DNA of 64,000 bases. Origin: Roseibacillus persicicus (lineage in GTDB: Bacteria > Verrucomicrobiota > Verrucomicrobiia > Verrucomicrobiales > Akkermansiaceae). This document shows, piece after piece, positions 55,504 to 63,215 of the stretch. The stretch lies in NCBI RefSeq assembly GCF_014651675.1, contig NZ_BMXI01000005.1, positions 62,001 through 126,000 on the forward strand. The letters run 5' to 3'. Below the pieces are notes generated by a model that saw only the letters and a list, made by a program, of their open reading frames with translations, did no database searches and was not told the DNA's origin. The position numbers and the translations under genes are program-made. Position 1 is the first letter of the stretch, and each line of letters opens with the position of its first letter.

Positions 55504-55541
55504 AAAAAAAGAGCCCCGGGACGGGGTCCCGGGGCTCTTTT
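55504..55541. terminator. Strong bidirectional terminator after the permease gene
   Basis: GAGCCCCGGGAC (55511-55522) pairs perfectly with GTCCCGGGGCTC (55526-55537) around GGG. Read on the minus strand, seven T follow; on the plus strand, four T follow. It lies about 25 bp after the permease stop and separates that gene from the redox operon. Confidence 0.92.
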
Positions 55542-55565
55542 CGTCATGGAACGAGAGCGGAGTCT

Positions 55566-57200
55566 TTAGGCCGTTGCTGAACCGTCATCAAAGGAAACAA
55601 GGCGCTGGAGGATAATCATCAAGCGGTCAAGGAAGAAGCCGATGACGCCCACCACGAAACAGGCGAGGATGATGTTGGCAAAGGATTGTGAGGAGCCATT
55701 TTGGTATTCGTCCCAGACAAATTTACCGAGTCCGTCGGAGGAGGAAAGAGCTTCTGCGGCAATCAAGACCATCCAGCCGACCCCGAGGGAGATGCGCAAT
55801 CCGGCAAAGACCAGAGGGAGCGATGAAGGAATGACAATCTTGAAAAGGCGGGACCAGAATCCAAGTTTCAGGACCTTGGCCACATTCAAGTGATCCTTGT
55901 CGATGGCCGAGACCCCCAGAGCGGTGTTCACCAAGGCTGGCCAGAGCGCGCACATTGCCACGGTGGAAGCTGAGAAGATCATGGCCGGATTGGTTTGGAG
56001 GAATGCCAGGGGGTTGAGGGCATCGTTCATGAAGAGGAAGAGGGGATGACTGGCGGGGTCGGGTAGGAAGAATGCTCCAATGACGATTTGGAAAATGAGG
56101 AGCCAGACCACTGGAGAGACCGGGCGAAAGATGGAAATGATGGGAGTCATGCACGCCATGAAAATCCGGTTGAGTCCGCACATGATACCGAGAGGGATGG
56201 CAATGACGGCTGCGATGATGAATCCCACGAAGACAGTTGCGATGGAGCGCTTGGTTTGCCAGAAAATAGTTGCGGTCCGGGCGTAGACCTGTTCGGAAGT
56301 GCTTTCGGCCCGTTCGCTATTGCGCACTACAGACTTGGCTTCCTTGAGAGCTTCTTTGCCAGTGGTGGCGGCAGCGAGTTGCGCGGAATCTTCTTCGGCC
56401 TTCGCCAAAAGAGCCTCTCGTTTGATGCTCAGGTTTTCCTTGGTCAGGATGGCGAGGCGTTTTTTGTAGTGCTGGACTTCGTCTTCTATCTTGTTGGCGG
56501 CCAACTGGCTGGCTTTCACTTCCACGGGTGGATTGTCCCGAATGAGGTCCATCTTGTCCTTGAGAACGGATTCGGCTTCTCCTTCCTTTTCTTCAACGAG
56601 AGCGTTCTTTTTTACGAGGGCGATGAGGGCTTCGGGGGAGGCGTCCTTGCTGGCGACTTGCTCGGCCAAGAGGTCGAGAGCTTCTGTACGTTTTTGTTTC
56701 GCTGCCTTGTTCTGTGCCTTCAAGGCGTCATAGCGGGCCTGGATTGGATCGATTTTGCTGGCAAGGGTCACTTTCGCAGCGGCGGCTACCTCGGCGGATT
56801 TTTCCTGGAGAGCGGCTGCCTTTTGTTCCAGTTCAACCAGCTCTTTTTCCACTAGCTTGATTTCGTCAAGACGGTCCTGACCCGTGAGGTTGAAGGCGCG
56901 TTCCTTTTCGTTCTCGCGTTCATCGAAGCGACGGGCGTCGGCGTAGGCTTCGAGGACCTTGCCCGGGGTGGGGACTTCTCCGGACTTGGTCTTGTGGTTC
57001 GGTCCCGCGATGTGCCAGATGAGGATGCAGAGGGACACGAAGAGGGTTGGAAGCAAGAGATACTTGGCGATATCCTTGACCTGCTTTTGGGGTTCTTCTC
57101 CGAAGAGAAGTCGCACCGGCGGATCGAGGACCTTGAAACCGCTGATATCGACGGCTTTCAGGATGCCGTATTTGATTTTGTCTTTTGGAGAATCGGACAT
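55566..57200 (-). CDS. nrtB: Nitrate ABC permease with large coiled-coil insertion (NrtB-type)
   Basis: A 544-residue inner-membrane protein, about twice normal NrtB length. Residues 1-85 hold the N-terminal region and first helix ([20 protein letters not shown]) and the usual [10 protein letters not shown]. Residues about 90-305 are an insertion of charged, Ala/Glu/Lys-rich heptads with no Gly/Pro-rich breaks, a long coiled coil (for example [20 protein letters not shown]). The permease core resumes at about 310 ([20 protein letters not shown]), with [13 protein letters not shown] and the EAA-like loop ([20 protein letters not shown]). The core matches nitrate/sulfonate transporters. The function of the insert is unknown. 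Frame is open throughout. Confidence 0.88.
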   Translation of the reverse strand: MSDSPKDKIKYGILKAVDISGFKVLDPPVRLLFGEEPQKQVKDIAKYLLLPTLFVSLCILIWHIAGPNHKTKSGEVPTPGKVLEAYADARRFDERENEKERAFNLTGQDRLDEIKLVEKELVELEQKAAALQEKSAEVAAAAKVTLASKIDPIQARYDALKAQNKAAKQKRTEALDLLAEQVASKDASPEALIALVKKNALVEEKEGEAESVLKDKMDLIRDNPPVEVKASQLAANKIEDEVQHYKKRLAILTKENLSIKREALLAKAEEDSAQLAAATTGKEALKEAKSVVRNSERAESTSEQVYARTATIFWQTKRSIATVFVGFIIAAVIAIPLGIMCGLNRIFMACMTPIISIFRPVSPVVWLLIFQIVIGAFFLPDPASHPLFLFMNDALNPLAFLQTNPAMIFSASTVAMCALWPALVNTALGVSAIDKDHLNVAKVLKLGFWSRLFKIVIPSSLPLVFAGLRISLGVGWMVLIAAEALSSSDGLGKFVWDEYQNGSSQSFANIILACFVVGVIGFFLDRLMIILQRLVSFDDGSATA

Positions 57201-57226
57201 GGAAGTGGGTGTTGAGCTGCGGCTAT

Positions 57227-57238
57227 ACCCTGCAGGGT
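57227..57238. promoter_or_regulatory. Perfect palindrome upstream of the permease gene
   Basis: ACCCTGCAGGGT is a perfect 12-bp palindrome 27 bp upstream of the permease ATG, in a 150-bp gap. It could be an operator. A chance match is possible. Confidence 0.35.
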
Positions 57239-57350
57239 CTGGGCCAAATCCCGATTTTGGTCAGATTGGGCGTTGGGAAAGATCGATTTGAATCATGAAC
57301 AGTATTCATGGAAAACCGGAATAAAGGGGAAGGTGTTTTATGCGAGTGGG

Positions 57351-58217
57351 TTAGGATTTTTGGAGAATGATGCGGAAACCGATGTTGTAACTTCTGCTCT
57401 CAGGCCCCGAGCTATAGCGGTAGGCGGAGCGGCAACTGTTGGCCACGCGGTTCCAGGTTCCCCCACGGATGATGCGGCCGTCCCCGGTATCGGGGCCTCT
57501 CGGATCGAGGCCGCCGGAGGCCTGATCGGCATACCAGTCCGCGCACCATTCATAAAGGTTGCCGTGCATATCATAGAGCCCCCAGGGATTTGCGGAGAAG
57601 GATTTCACGGGAGTCGTTTTCTCCCGATAGAGGCCTTCCTTCTCGATTCCGTAGGGCTTCTTTCCGTAGAAGTTGGCCTGCTCGGCGGAGAGGGTGTTGC
57701 CAAAGTGAAAGACCGTGGTGGTTCCCGCCCGACAGGCGTATTCCCATTGGGCCTCGGTTGGCAGTTGGTAGGAAAGGTCGGGGGGCAAGGTTCCCGATTC
57801 TTTTTCGAGCTTGGTGAGTTTCAGGCAGAAGGCATTGGCATCAGACCAGTTGACGAAGCTCATCGGTTGGGAAGGGCCGAGTGCCGAGGCTTTGGCTACA
57901 AGCTTGGCCCCACGGCCGATGGGACCGACCTTGGAGTCGATCTGCTCTTGAATGGTGGTGCCCATTATTTTTTCCCACTGAGCTTGCGTGACCTCGCTTT
58001 CCATCATGAGAAAGGGCTTGGAAATGGTAACTGTGACCTGGTCTTCGTCTTTGCCGCGACCTTCTTCGGAAGGTGGGCTCCCCATTTGAAATTCGCCAGC
58101 CGGGATGGGAACGAGCTTGATGCCTAGGGAATTGGTCCAGGAACTGAGAAGGGTAGGCTCTTGGGCCGGAGAGTGGGAGGCCAGAGCAAGGGTGAGAGCG
58201 ATGAAGGGGAGTTTCAT
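57351..58217 (-). CDS. SUMF1/formylglycine-generating-enzyme-like exported protein
   Basis: About 288 residues from ATG 58217 (signal peptide MKLPFIALTLALASHSPAQ); the frame opens earlier. It shows the SUMF1 fold: LVPIPAGEFQMGSPPSEEGR, a PVTQ-type motif written SEVTQAQWEKIMG, PMSFVNWSDANAFC, LPTEAQWEYACRAG, NPWGLYDMHGNLYEWC and RIIRGGTWNRVANSCRSAYR. Real FGE uses a cysteine pair in this last region; here one Cys is visible (NSC), so the copper/cysteine chemistry is doubtful. It sits between the NrtA gene and the permease in a nitrate cluster, which is unusual. The function could be binding or scaffolding; no substrate is claimed. Confidence 0.8.
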   Translation of the reverse strand: MKLPFIALTLALASHSPAQEPTLLSSWTNSLGIKLVPIPAGEFQMGSPPSEEGRGKDEDQVTVTISKPFLMMESEVTQAQWEKIMGTTIQEQIDSKVGPIGRGAKLVAKASALGPSQPMSFVNWSDANAFCLKLTKLEKESGTLPPDLSYQLPTEAQWEYACRAGTTTVFHFGNTLSAEQANFYGKKPYGIEKEGLYREKTTPVKSFSANPWGLYDMHGNLYEWCADWYADQASGGLDPRGPDTGDGRIIRGGTWNRVANSCRSAYRYSSGPESRSYNIGFRIILQKS

Positions 58218-58248
58218 GGAGCGAGCAGGAAAAGAGACTGGGGGGGAT

Positions 58249-58286
58249 AAAAAAGCTGCCTGAAGGAATCTCTTCCTCCAGGCAGC
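58249..58286 (-). terminator. Intrinsic terminator directly after nrtA
   Basis: On the minus strand GCTGCCTG pairs with CAGGCAGC (58279-58286 with 58255-58262), extended by an AGGAA/TTCCT inner stem, and TTTTTT follows. It lies 29 bp after the NrtA stop and 32 bp before the SUMF1 start. Confidence 0.88.
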
Positions 58287-58314
58287 AGGGCACACCAGTG
58301 ACTAGGGGAAGGAT

Positions 58315-59676
58315 TTACTGGGTCGCAAGGGACTCGGGGTCCTTGTTCCCGATTTTGTGAGAATTCAGATATTCGATGGGCTTCTTGCCGTCGAACTCGA
58401 TGCCGTCGATGAAGTCCGTGGTCGGCTCTTTATAGCCATCGAAGTCTTCTGCTGGCACTTCCTCTGCGGTGAGGGAGCCTTCTTCGATGAGGGAGGCTGC
58501 TGCGCTCATGTAAACTTCAGGGAGATACACGCTCTTCGCAGTCTCGGCATACCATGAGGCTGGTTTGGGTTCAGTGATTTGTCCCCAGCGACGCATTTGA
58601 GTGAGGAACCAGACGCCATCGGAATAGTAGGGGTAGCTGGCCATGTATTTGAAGAATACGTTGAAGTCAGGCATCTCGCGCTTGTCGGTCTTTTGGAAAA
58701 AGAAGTAGCCGGTCATCGAGTTCTTGATGATGTCGAAGTCCGCGCCCACGTAGTTGGGCTGCGAAAGGATGCGGCAGGCTTCGTCGCGATTGATGAGCTT
58801 GCCGTCTTCCTCCGCATCGAGCCATTTTCCAGCTTTGATGAGGGCCTTGGTGACCGCGATGTGGGTGTTGGGGTTAGCGTCTGCCCAGCTCTTGGTGACG
58901 CCAAAGACCTTCTCCGGATTGTTCTTCCAGATGTCATAGTTGGTCACGACGGGAACGCCGATGCCCTTGGCTACAGCCTGCTGGTTCCAGGGTTCGCCCA
59001 CGCAATAGGCGACGTTTTTCCCGGATTCCAAGGTTGCTGGCATTTGGGGGGGAGGGGTGGTGGAGAGCTCGATGTCGCCATCGGTGAAGCCTTTGAGGTC
59101 GGTCGAGGTGTAGAAGCCGGGATTGATTCCAGCGGCAGCCAACCAGTAGCGAATCTCATAGTTGTGGGTGGAGACCGGAAAGACCATACCCATGGGGAGC
59201 TTCTTTCCATCTTCCTTGGCCTCATCAACGATGGGTTTCAAGGAGTCGGCCGTGATAGGATGGGGGGGAGTGGGACTGTCGAGCTTCTCGTCATTTTCCT
59301 GCATTTGCTCCCAGATGTCATTGGAAACAGTGATGCCGTTGCCGTTGAGGTCGAGGGTGTAGGAAGTGACGATGTGCTCCTTGGTGCCAAAGCCGATGGT
59401 CGCTGCGATGGGTTGTCCGGAGAGCATGTGGGCTCCGTCGAGTTCTCCCGTGATGACGTTGTCGAGAAGCTGTTTCCAGTTCGGTTGGGCGATGACTTCC
59501 ACTTGGAGACCTTCTTCTTCGAAAAAGCCTTTTTCCTTGGCGATAACGATGGGGGCGCAGTCGGTGAGTTTAATGAAGCCGAACTTGAGTTCGTCCTTCT
59601 CGACGTCGAGTTGTTCTGCTCCGAGGGGGGCGATGCTTGCTACTGCCAGGGCAGTAGTGATGTTTTTTAGGTTCAT
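58315..59676 (-). CDS. nrtA: Nitrate ABC transporter substrate-binding protein (NrtA-type)
   Basis: A 453-residue exported binding protein. The N-terminus is a signal peptide ([20 protein letters not shown]), with no lipobox Cys, so the mature protein may be soluble or signal-anchored. The family start ([20 protein letters not shown]) is followed by the ligand-site motifs: [23 protein letters not shown] and [11 protein letters not shown]. The C-terminal part ([20 protein letters not shown]) matches NrtA of cyanobacteria. It binds nitrate or nitrite for NrtB/C/D. It is read after the second NrtA-like gene with a 40-bp gap, and a strong hairpin follows its stop codon. Confidence 0.93.
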   Translation of the reverse strand: MNLKNITTALAVASIAPLGAEQLDVEKDELKFGFIKLTDCAPIVIAKEKGFFEEEGLQVEVIAQPNWKQLLDNVITGELDGAHMLSGQPIAATIGFGTKEHIVTSYTLDLNGNGITVSNDIWEQMQENDEKLDSPTPPHPITADSLKPIVDEAKEDGKKLPMGMVFPVSTHNYEIRYWLAAAGINPGFYTSTDLKGFTDGDIELSTTPPPQMPATLESGKNVAYCVGEPWNQQAVAKGIGVPVVTNYDIWKNNPEKVFGVTKSWADANPNTHIAVTKALIKAGKWLDAEEDGKLINRDEACRILSQPNYVGADFDIIKNSMTGYFFFQKTDKREMPDFNVFFKYMASYPYYSDGVWFLTQMRRWGQITEPKPASWYAETAKSVYLPEVYMSAAASLIEEGSLTAEEVPAEDFDGYKEPTTDFIDGIEFDGKKPIEYLNSHKIGNKDPESLATQ

Positions 59677-59716
59677 GGTATTGGTTCTGTTCTAGGGGCG
59701 CTGTTGTTTTTTGGGG

Positions 59717-60766
59717 TTAGAGATGGCTTTGGGCTTCTTCGAAGAGGTCCATGCGAAAGATGGAGTCCTTCTTAAGCTCTTGTCCTTTCCGGAGGAGTCC
59801 GGAGTGACGGACGCCTTCACGCAGCCAAGAGGCGGTCAGGCTATTGGGGGCATTGACTTGTTCGTTGTGAAAGATGTGAAAATCCGGGAGCATGCGTTCC
59901 CCGTGCAAGCCGCCAGACGGCAGCCGTCCGGACAAGCTGTAGGGAAGGGATTCTTGAATCGACTGCAGGCCAGGCTCCGCCGAGAGGAAGGAGAGGACTT
60001 TGGCGCGGTTCGCGTGGTCTTGGCAGAATTGACAGGCCTCCAGCAGGGCGATGGTCAGCGAGCGCAGGTCGTTGGGGCGCTGGGAGGCAAAGAACTGCGT
60101 CGCGGTGAGAACCTTCTCAGGATGCCCGTTGGAGAGTTCGACCGAAGTGGAGACGCACCAGCCGATGCCCTTCTTGATGGCGACCGAGTTCCAAGGCTCT
60201 CCCACGCAGAATCCGCCGATGTGACCATGGGCCAGATTGCGCATCATCGTTTCCGGGGGCAGGGATATGACGTTGATGAAGGGGTGGGAGAGAACCTTGT
60301 TCTTTTGAAGCCAGAGAAGAAGAAGGCTGTGGTGGGAAGAACAGGGGTGGACGGAAGCCAGAGTGAGGGGTTTCTCCTTGGAGTGATTTTCTTCCAGATA
60401 CTGGGTGAAGCCATCCTCCTCATCAAAGATGGTCTCGGGGATGCTGTTGGAAAGGGTGATGCCATTTCCATTGGCGCTCAGCACCAGCGGCACCACCATG
60501 TCCTTGGGGATGGTTCCCACGCCATGGTGGATGGCCAGCGCGAGAGGTCCCAGGCATTGCGCGGCATCCAACTCGGCATGCACCAGCTTCTCGCGAATGG
60601 TGGCCCAGCCGGGCTGCTGCGAAGTCACGACCGAAAGGCCATGCTTCTTAAAGAAGCCTTTCTCGCGAGCGACGACAATAGGAGCGCAGTCGATGAGAGG
60701 CACGTAGCCGATCCGAATGAGTCGGCCGTCGGAGGGGTGATGTTCGCTAACTGGTGGTGCAACCAT
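59717..60766 (-). CDS. NrtA-like protein without signal peptide (probable cytoplasmic sensor)
   Basis: A 349-residue NrtA/NasS-type protein. The start (ATG 60766; MVAPPVSEHHPSDGRL) has no signal peptide and goes straight into RIGYVPLIDCAPIVVAREKG. Family ligand motifs are kept: GPLALAIHHGVGT, GNGITLSNSIP and FCVGEPWNSVAIKKG. It lacks the C-terminal extension seen in NrtA. Two known parallels fit: NasS, a cytoplasmic nitrate sensor that controls NasT, and the NrtA-like C-terminal half of NrtC. No NasT gene is next to it. Being the first gene of this run, divergent from the LysR gene, it is well placed to report nitrate to regulation. Confidence 0.82.
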   Translation of the reverse strand: MVAPPVSEHHPSDGRLIRIGYVPLIDCAPIVVAREKGFFKKHGLSVVTSQQPGWATIREKLVHAELDAAQCLGPLALAIHHGVGTIPKDMVVPLVLSANGNGITLSNSIPETIFDEEDGFTQYLEENHSKEKPLTLASVHPCSSHHSLLLLWLQKNKVLSHPFINVISLPPETMMRNLAHGHIGGFCVGEPWNSVAIKKGIGWCVSTSVELSNGHPEKVLTATQFFASQRPNDLRSLTIALLEACQFCQDHANRAKVLSFLSAEPGLQSIQESLPYSLSGRLPSGGLHGERMLPDFHIFHNEQVNAPNSLTASWLREGVRHSGLLRKGQELKKDSIFRMDLFEEAQSHL

Positions 60767-60786
60767 GCTTCTTTGCTAGCCGGAGG

Positions 60787-60811
60787 CGTGCCATCCCCCG
60801 CAAATGGCACG
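60787..60811. promoter_or_regulatory. Inverted repeat in the divergent LysR/NrtA-like promoter
   Basis: CGTGCCAT (60787-60794) and ATGGCACG (60804-60811) are perfect inverted copies with a 9-base spacer. They lie between two divergent genes 90 bp apart, the classic place for a LysR-regulator site. The spacing differs from the usual T-N11-A rule, so this is a candidate only. Confidence 0.55.
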
Positions 60812-60855
60812 TTTGGTGCTAGTTGAATTGCTCTGAGAAAGGATGAACCAGATTC

Positions 60856-61824
60856 ATGATTCGTGAACTTCCCGATTTGCGACAGGTGAAGGCCTTTGTT
60901 GCGCTGGCTGATACTCAAAGTTTTACCCGTGCGGCAGAAGCTCTCTTCCTGACGCAGTCTGCGGTGAGCCATTCGATCCGTAGCCTCGAGCAGCAGCTCG
61001 AGGTTCAGCTCGTCGAGCGGGCAGGGAAGCGCATTGCGCTCACCCAGGACGGAGTCGTCTTTCTGCGGCGTTGTCGTTCGGTGCTTCATGAGTTGGAGAT
61101 GGCCACCAAGGAAATTGACGCGTTGAAACGCTGGGGGCAGGGACGAATCCGTCTGGGGGCGACCCATACCCTCTGCCAATACCTTTTGCCCACGGTTCTG
61201 CGCGAATTCCGCGACTGCTTTCCCCGCTGCGAGATCCACATCGAATCCGGTGATACCGGAGCCTTGCTTTCCAGCTTGGAAAGAGCGCAATTGGATCTTG
61301 TTCTCGGCTTGGGCGGACGCACCCCCGGGTGGGCGTCTTTTCATCCAATCTTTGACGATGAGCTTGTTTTCGTAGTTTCGGCCCAACATCCTTGGGCGTC
61401 CAAAAAGGAAATTCCACTCGAGGAAATCGCGAGCGAGTCGTTCCTGGTCTATGCCAAGAATAGCGAAACCCACCGCCTCATTCGGCATCACTTCGATAGC
61501 CTGGGGGTGAAGCTACGGGCGACTCTGAACTTGGGAGCGATGGAGGCGATCAAGGAGATGGCGCGCATCGGCATTGGAGTCGGCATTGTCTCTCCGTGGG
61601 TTGCCCGTGATGAGTTGGAGAAAGGAAAGCTCGTCCAAGTTCCCATCCGCAAAGAGCCGCTTCGCCGTGAGTGGGGGGTCTTCAGCCATGAGTCAAAAAA
61701 CCTGTCCTTGGTGGAGGATACCTTCGTGGGAATCTGTGAGCTGACCGCACGGACCTTTGCCAACCAGACCACTGGACAAGAAAAAGCCGCTGCCCGACAG
61801 GCAACGGCTCTGAGTCAAGTTTAG
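60856..61824 (+). CDS. LysR-family transcriptional regulator of the nitrate cluster
   Basis: A 322-residue regulator from ATG. Residues 5-65 are the winged HTH (LRQVKAFVALADTQSFTRAA, FLTQSAVSHSIRSLEQQL). The effector domain runs from about 90 to 295 (GRIRLGATHTLCQYLLPTVL and FDDELVFVVSAQHPW). It is divergent from the NrtA-like sensor gene across 90 bp, and the other nitrate genes follow in that direction, so it likely controls them; NtcB/CbbR-like regulators of nitrate genes are known. The last residues (QEKAAARQATALSQV) are encoded within a hairpin that serves as terminator of the convergent porin gene. Confidence 0.93.
   Translation: MIRELPDLRQVKAFVALADTQSFTRAAEALFLTQSAVSHSIRSLEQQLEVQLVERAGKRIALTQDGVVFLRRCRSVLHELEMATKEIDALKRWGQGRIRLGATHTLCQYLLPTVLREFRDCFPRCEIHIESGDTGALLSSLERAQLDLVLGLGGRTPGWASFHPIFDDELVFVVSAQHPWASKKEIPLEEIASESFLVYAKNSETHRLIRHHFDSLGVKLRATLNLGAMEAIKEMARIGIGVGIVSPWVARDELEKGKLVQVPIRKEPLRREWGVFSHESKNLSLVEDTFVGICELTARTFANQTTGQEKAAARQATALSQV
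61779..61809 (-). terminator. Terminator of the porin gene inside the lysR 3' end
   Basis: On the minus strand AGCCGTTGCC (61809-61800) pairs with GGCAGCGGCT (61794-61785), with one G-U pair and a 5-base loop, followed by TTTTTCTT. It is within the last codons of the convergent LysR gene, 28 bp after the porin stop. Confidence 0.82.
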
Positions 61825-61837
61825 TTGGAGAGAGTTG

Positions 61838-63109
61838 TTAGAACTTGTAGCTCAAGTCGACAGTGACCTGCTTGATGTCGCTGTATGAACTGCTGTCATC
61901 TCCAAAGAAGTAAGCGGCTTTGATCAGGCCGGTCAGGTTGTCGGAGAACTTTTTGACCAAGACGGCATCGGCCTCGTAGCCATAGGTGTTGTCGAAGCTG
62001 TCGTCGGCAAAGTAGTGGAGGAAGCCCTTGAAAGTCAGTCCGCCGGGTAGCCCTGGCTGAACGTAACCCAGATAGACATCGCTCAGCCCTTCATAAGTTC
62101 CACCGGGACCATTGCGCAGGCCGATGCGGTCCAGCACGAAAGCGTCGGCGAAACCGTTGTAGGCGTGCACGGTGGCAAAGGGGGTCTTGAAGTCGTCACC
62201 GAGGTATTCGATACCCGCCATCAAGGAGGCCTTGCCGACCTTTTGGGTATACTTCACGTGCGCATACATCGCATCATAGTCTCCGCCGATTGCACTCGTT
62301 CCGTCTTGGAAAGCGGCCTCGGCATAGAGACCGCCTATGGTGGTGAAGAGGCCGTAGGTATTGCTTTCGCCAACATTGGCATTGTTGTCGACGTCAATGA
62401 GATAGGCGTATCCGCCCACTTTACCAAAGTCCGCATTGTAGGTTCCATCGATGAAGTGGAAGTCACCTTCAAAATCATGGAGTGGTGGTCCCGGAGGCGC
62501 ATCGTTGGCGTCGTTTCCGAAGATGCGCTGCACCCGGTTGGAATAGGCGTAGGATAACGAAAAGTCGTCGGACTTGTAGGCGATTTGCGCTGCGTCGAAG
62601 GTCTGCTCGTTCTGGCGCCAGCCTACGTTACCGATGAAGGCCGCGGAGTTGCGGATAATGCGCTGACGTCCGACTTTGGCAAGGAAGCCGTCTCTTTCAT
62701 ACTGGACCCAAGCGCGGTTCAGCTCCGCATTCTGTGGGTCGCCGATGGGAGTATTGCCGGCGACGTAGGGATAGGTGCTGTCGCTGCCTGTGGGATTACT
62801 GCGATAGTCCGTGACCCCGGCGCCCGTGAATTCGCCCTCGGCAAAAGCGCTGAAACCGCCAAAGTCACCTAACAAGAGACCGACGCGAGCGCGAGCAGTC
62901 AGGGCATTCGACGGATCCAGTCCATCGACTTCCCGAAACTCGTAGCGAGTATTGATGTCGACCGAGGGCTTGAGCCATTGAAAGGCATCAGGTTCACCAG
63001 GGGCAGTGGTGTCGGGGATGTAGTCGACCACCGTCTCCCCCGCGAAGGCAGGGGAGAGGAGGCCAAGACTGAGGGCGTAGCAGCAAATGGTTGGTTGTAA
63101 CATTTTCAT
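61838..63109 (-). CDS. Outer-membrane beta-barrel porin (alginate-export-like)
   Basis: A 423-residue protein with a signal peptide (MKMLQPTICCYALSLGLLSP, cleaved near AFAG). It is rich in alternating aromatic/hydrophobic strands, ends in Phe (VTVDLSYKF), and has Asp/Gly/Asn-rich loops, all typical of outer-membrane channels. The start of the barrel (VDINTRYEFREVDGLDPSNA, ARARVGLLLGDFGGFSAFAE) resembles alginate-export-type porins. The name reflects the fold; substrate could be nitrate or another small anion, given its position beside the nitrate genes, but that is not shown. Terminator lies within the 3' end of lysR. Confidence 0.8.
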   Translation of the reverse strand: MKMLQPTICCYALSLGLLSPAFAGETVVDYIPDTTAPGEPDAFQWLKPSVDINTRYEFREVDGLDPSNALTARARVGLLLGDFGGFSAFAEGEFTGAGVTDYRSNPTGSDSTYPYVAGNTPIGDPQNAELNRAWVQYERDGFLAKVGRQRIIRNSAAFIGNVGWRQNEQTFDAAQIAYKSDDFSLSYAYSNRVQRIFGNDANDAPPGPPLHDFEGDFHFIDGTYNADFGKVGGYAYLIDVDNNANVGESNTYGLFTTIGGLYAEAAFQDGTSAIGGDYDAMYAHVKYTQKVGKASLMAGIEYLGDDFKTPFATVHAYNGFADAFVLDRIGLRNGPGGTYEGLSDVYLGYVQPGLPGGLTFKGFLHYFADDSFDNTYGYEADAVLVKKFSDNLTGLIKAAYFFGDDSSSYSDIKQVTVDLSYKF

Positions 63110-63215
63110 GGAATGGTCTCTCGAGGAGAAGCCGCTCCAGTGCCACTTGTTTTCGTAACCCGCCTCGCTAGCCCTAAATCATTTTTCCGAAACTATGATT
63201 TTGATTCATGCTCCT

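Noticed and set aside
50055-57350. One continuous nitrate operon from the NrtA-like gene to nasA
   Set aside because: Strong terminators follow nrtA (58249-58286) and the permease gene (55504-55541), and gaps of about 150-220 bp with inverted repeats precede the redox operon and ATPase genes. Separate transcripts are more likely.
58579-59670. Plus-strand frame of 363 codons over nrtA
   Set aside because: Antisense to nrtA; Val/Gly/Asp-rich and without recognisable motifs.
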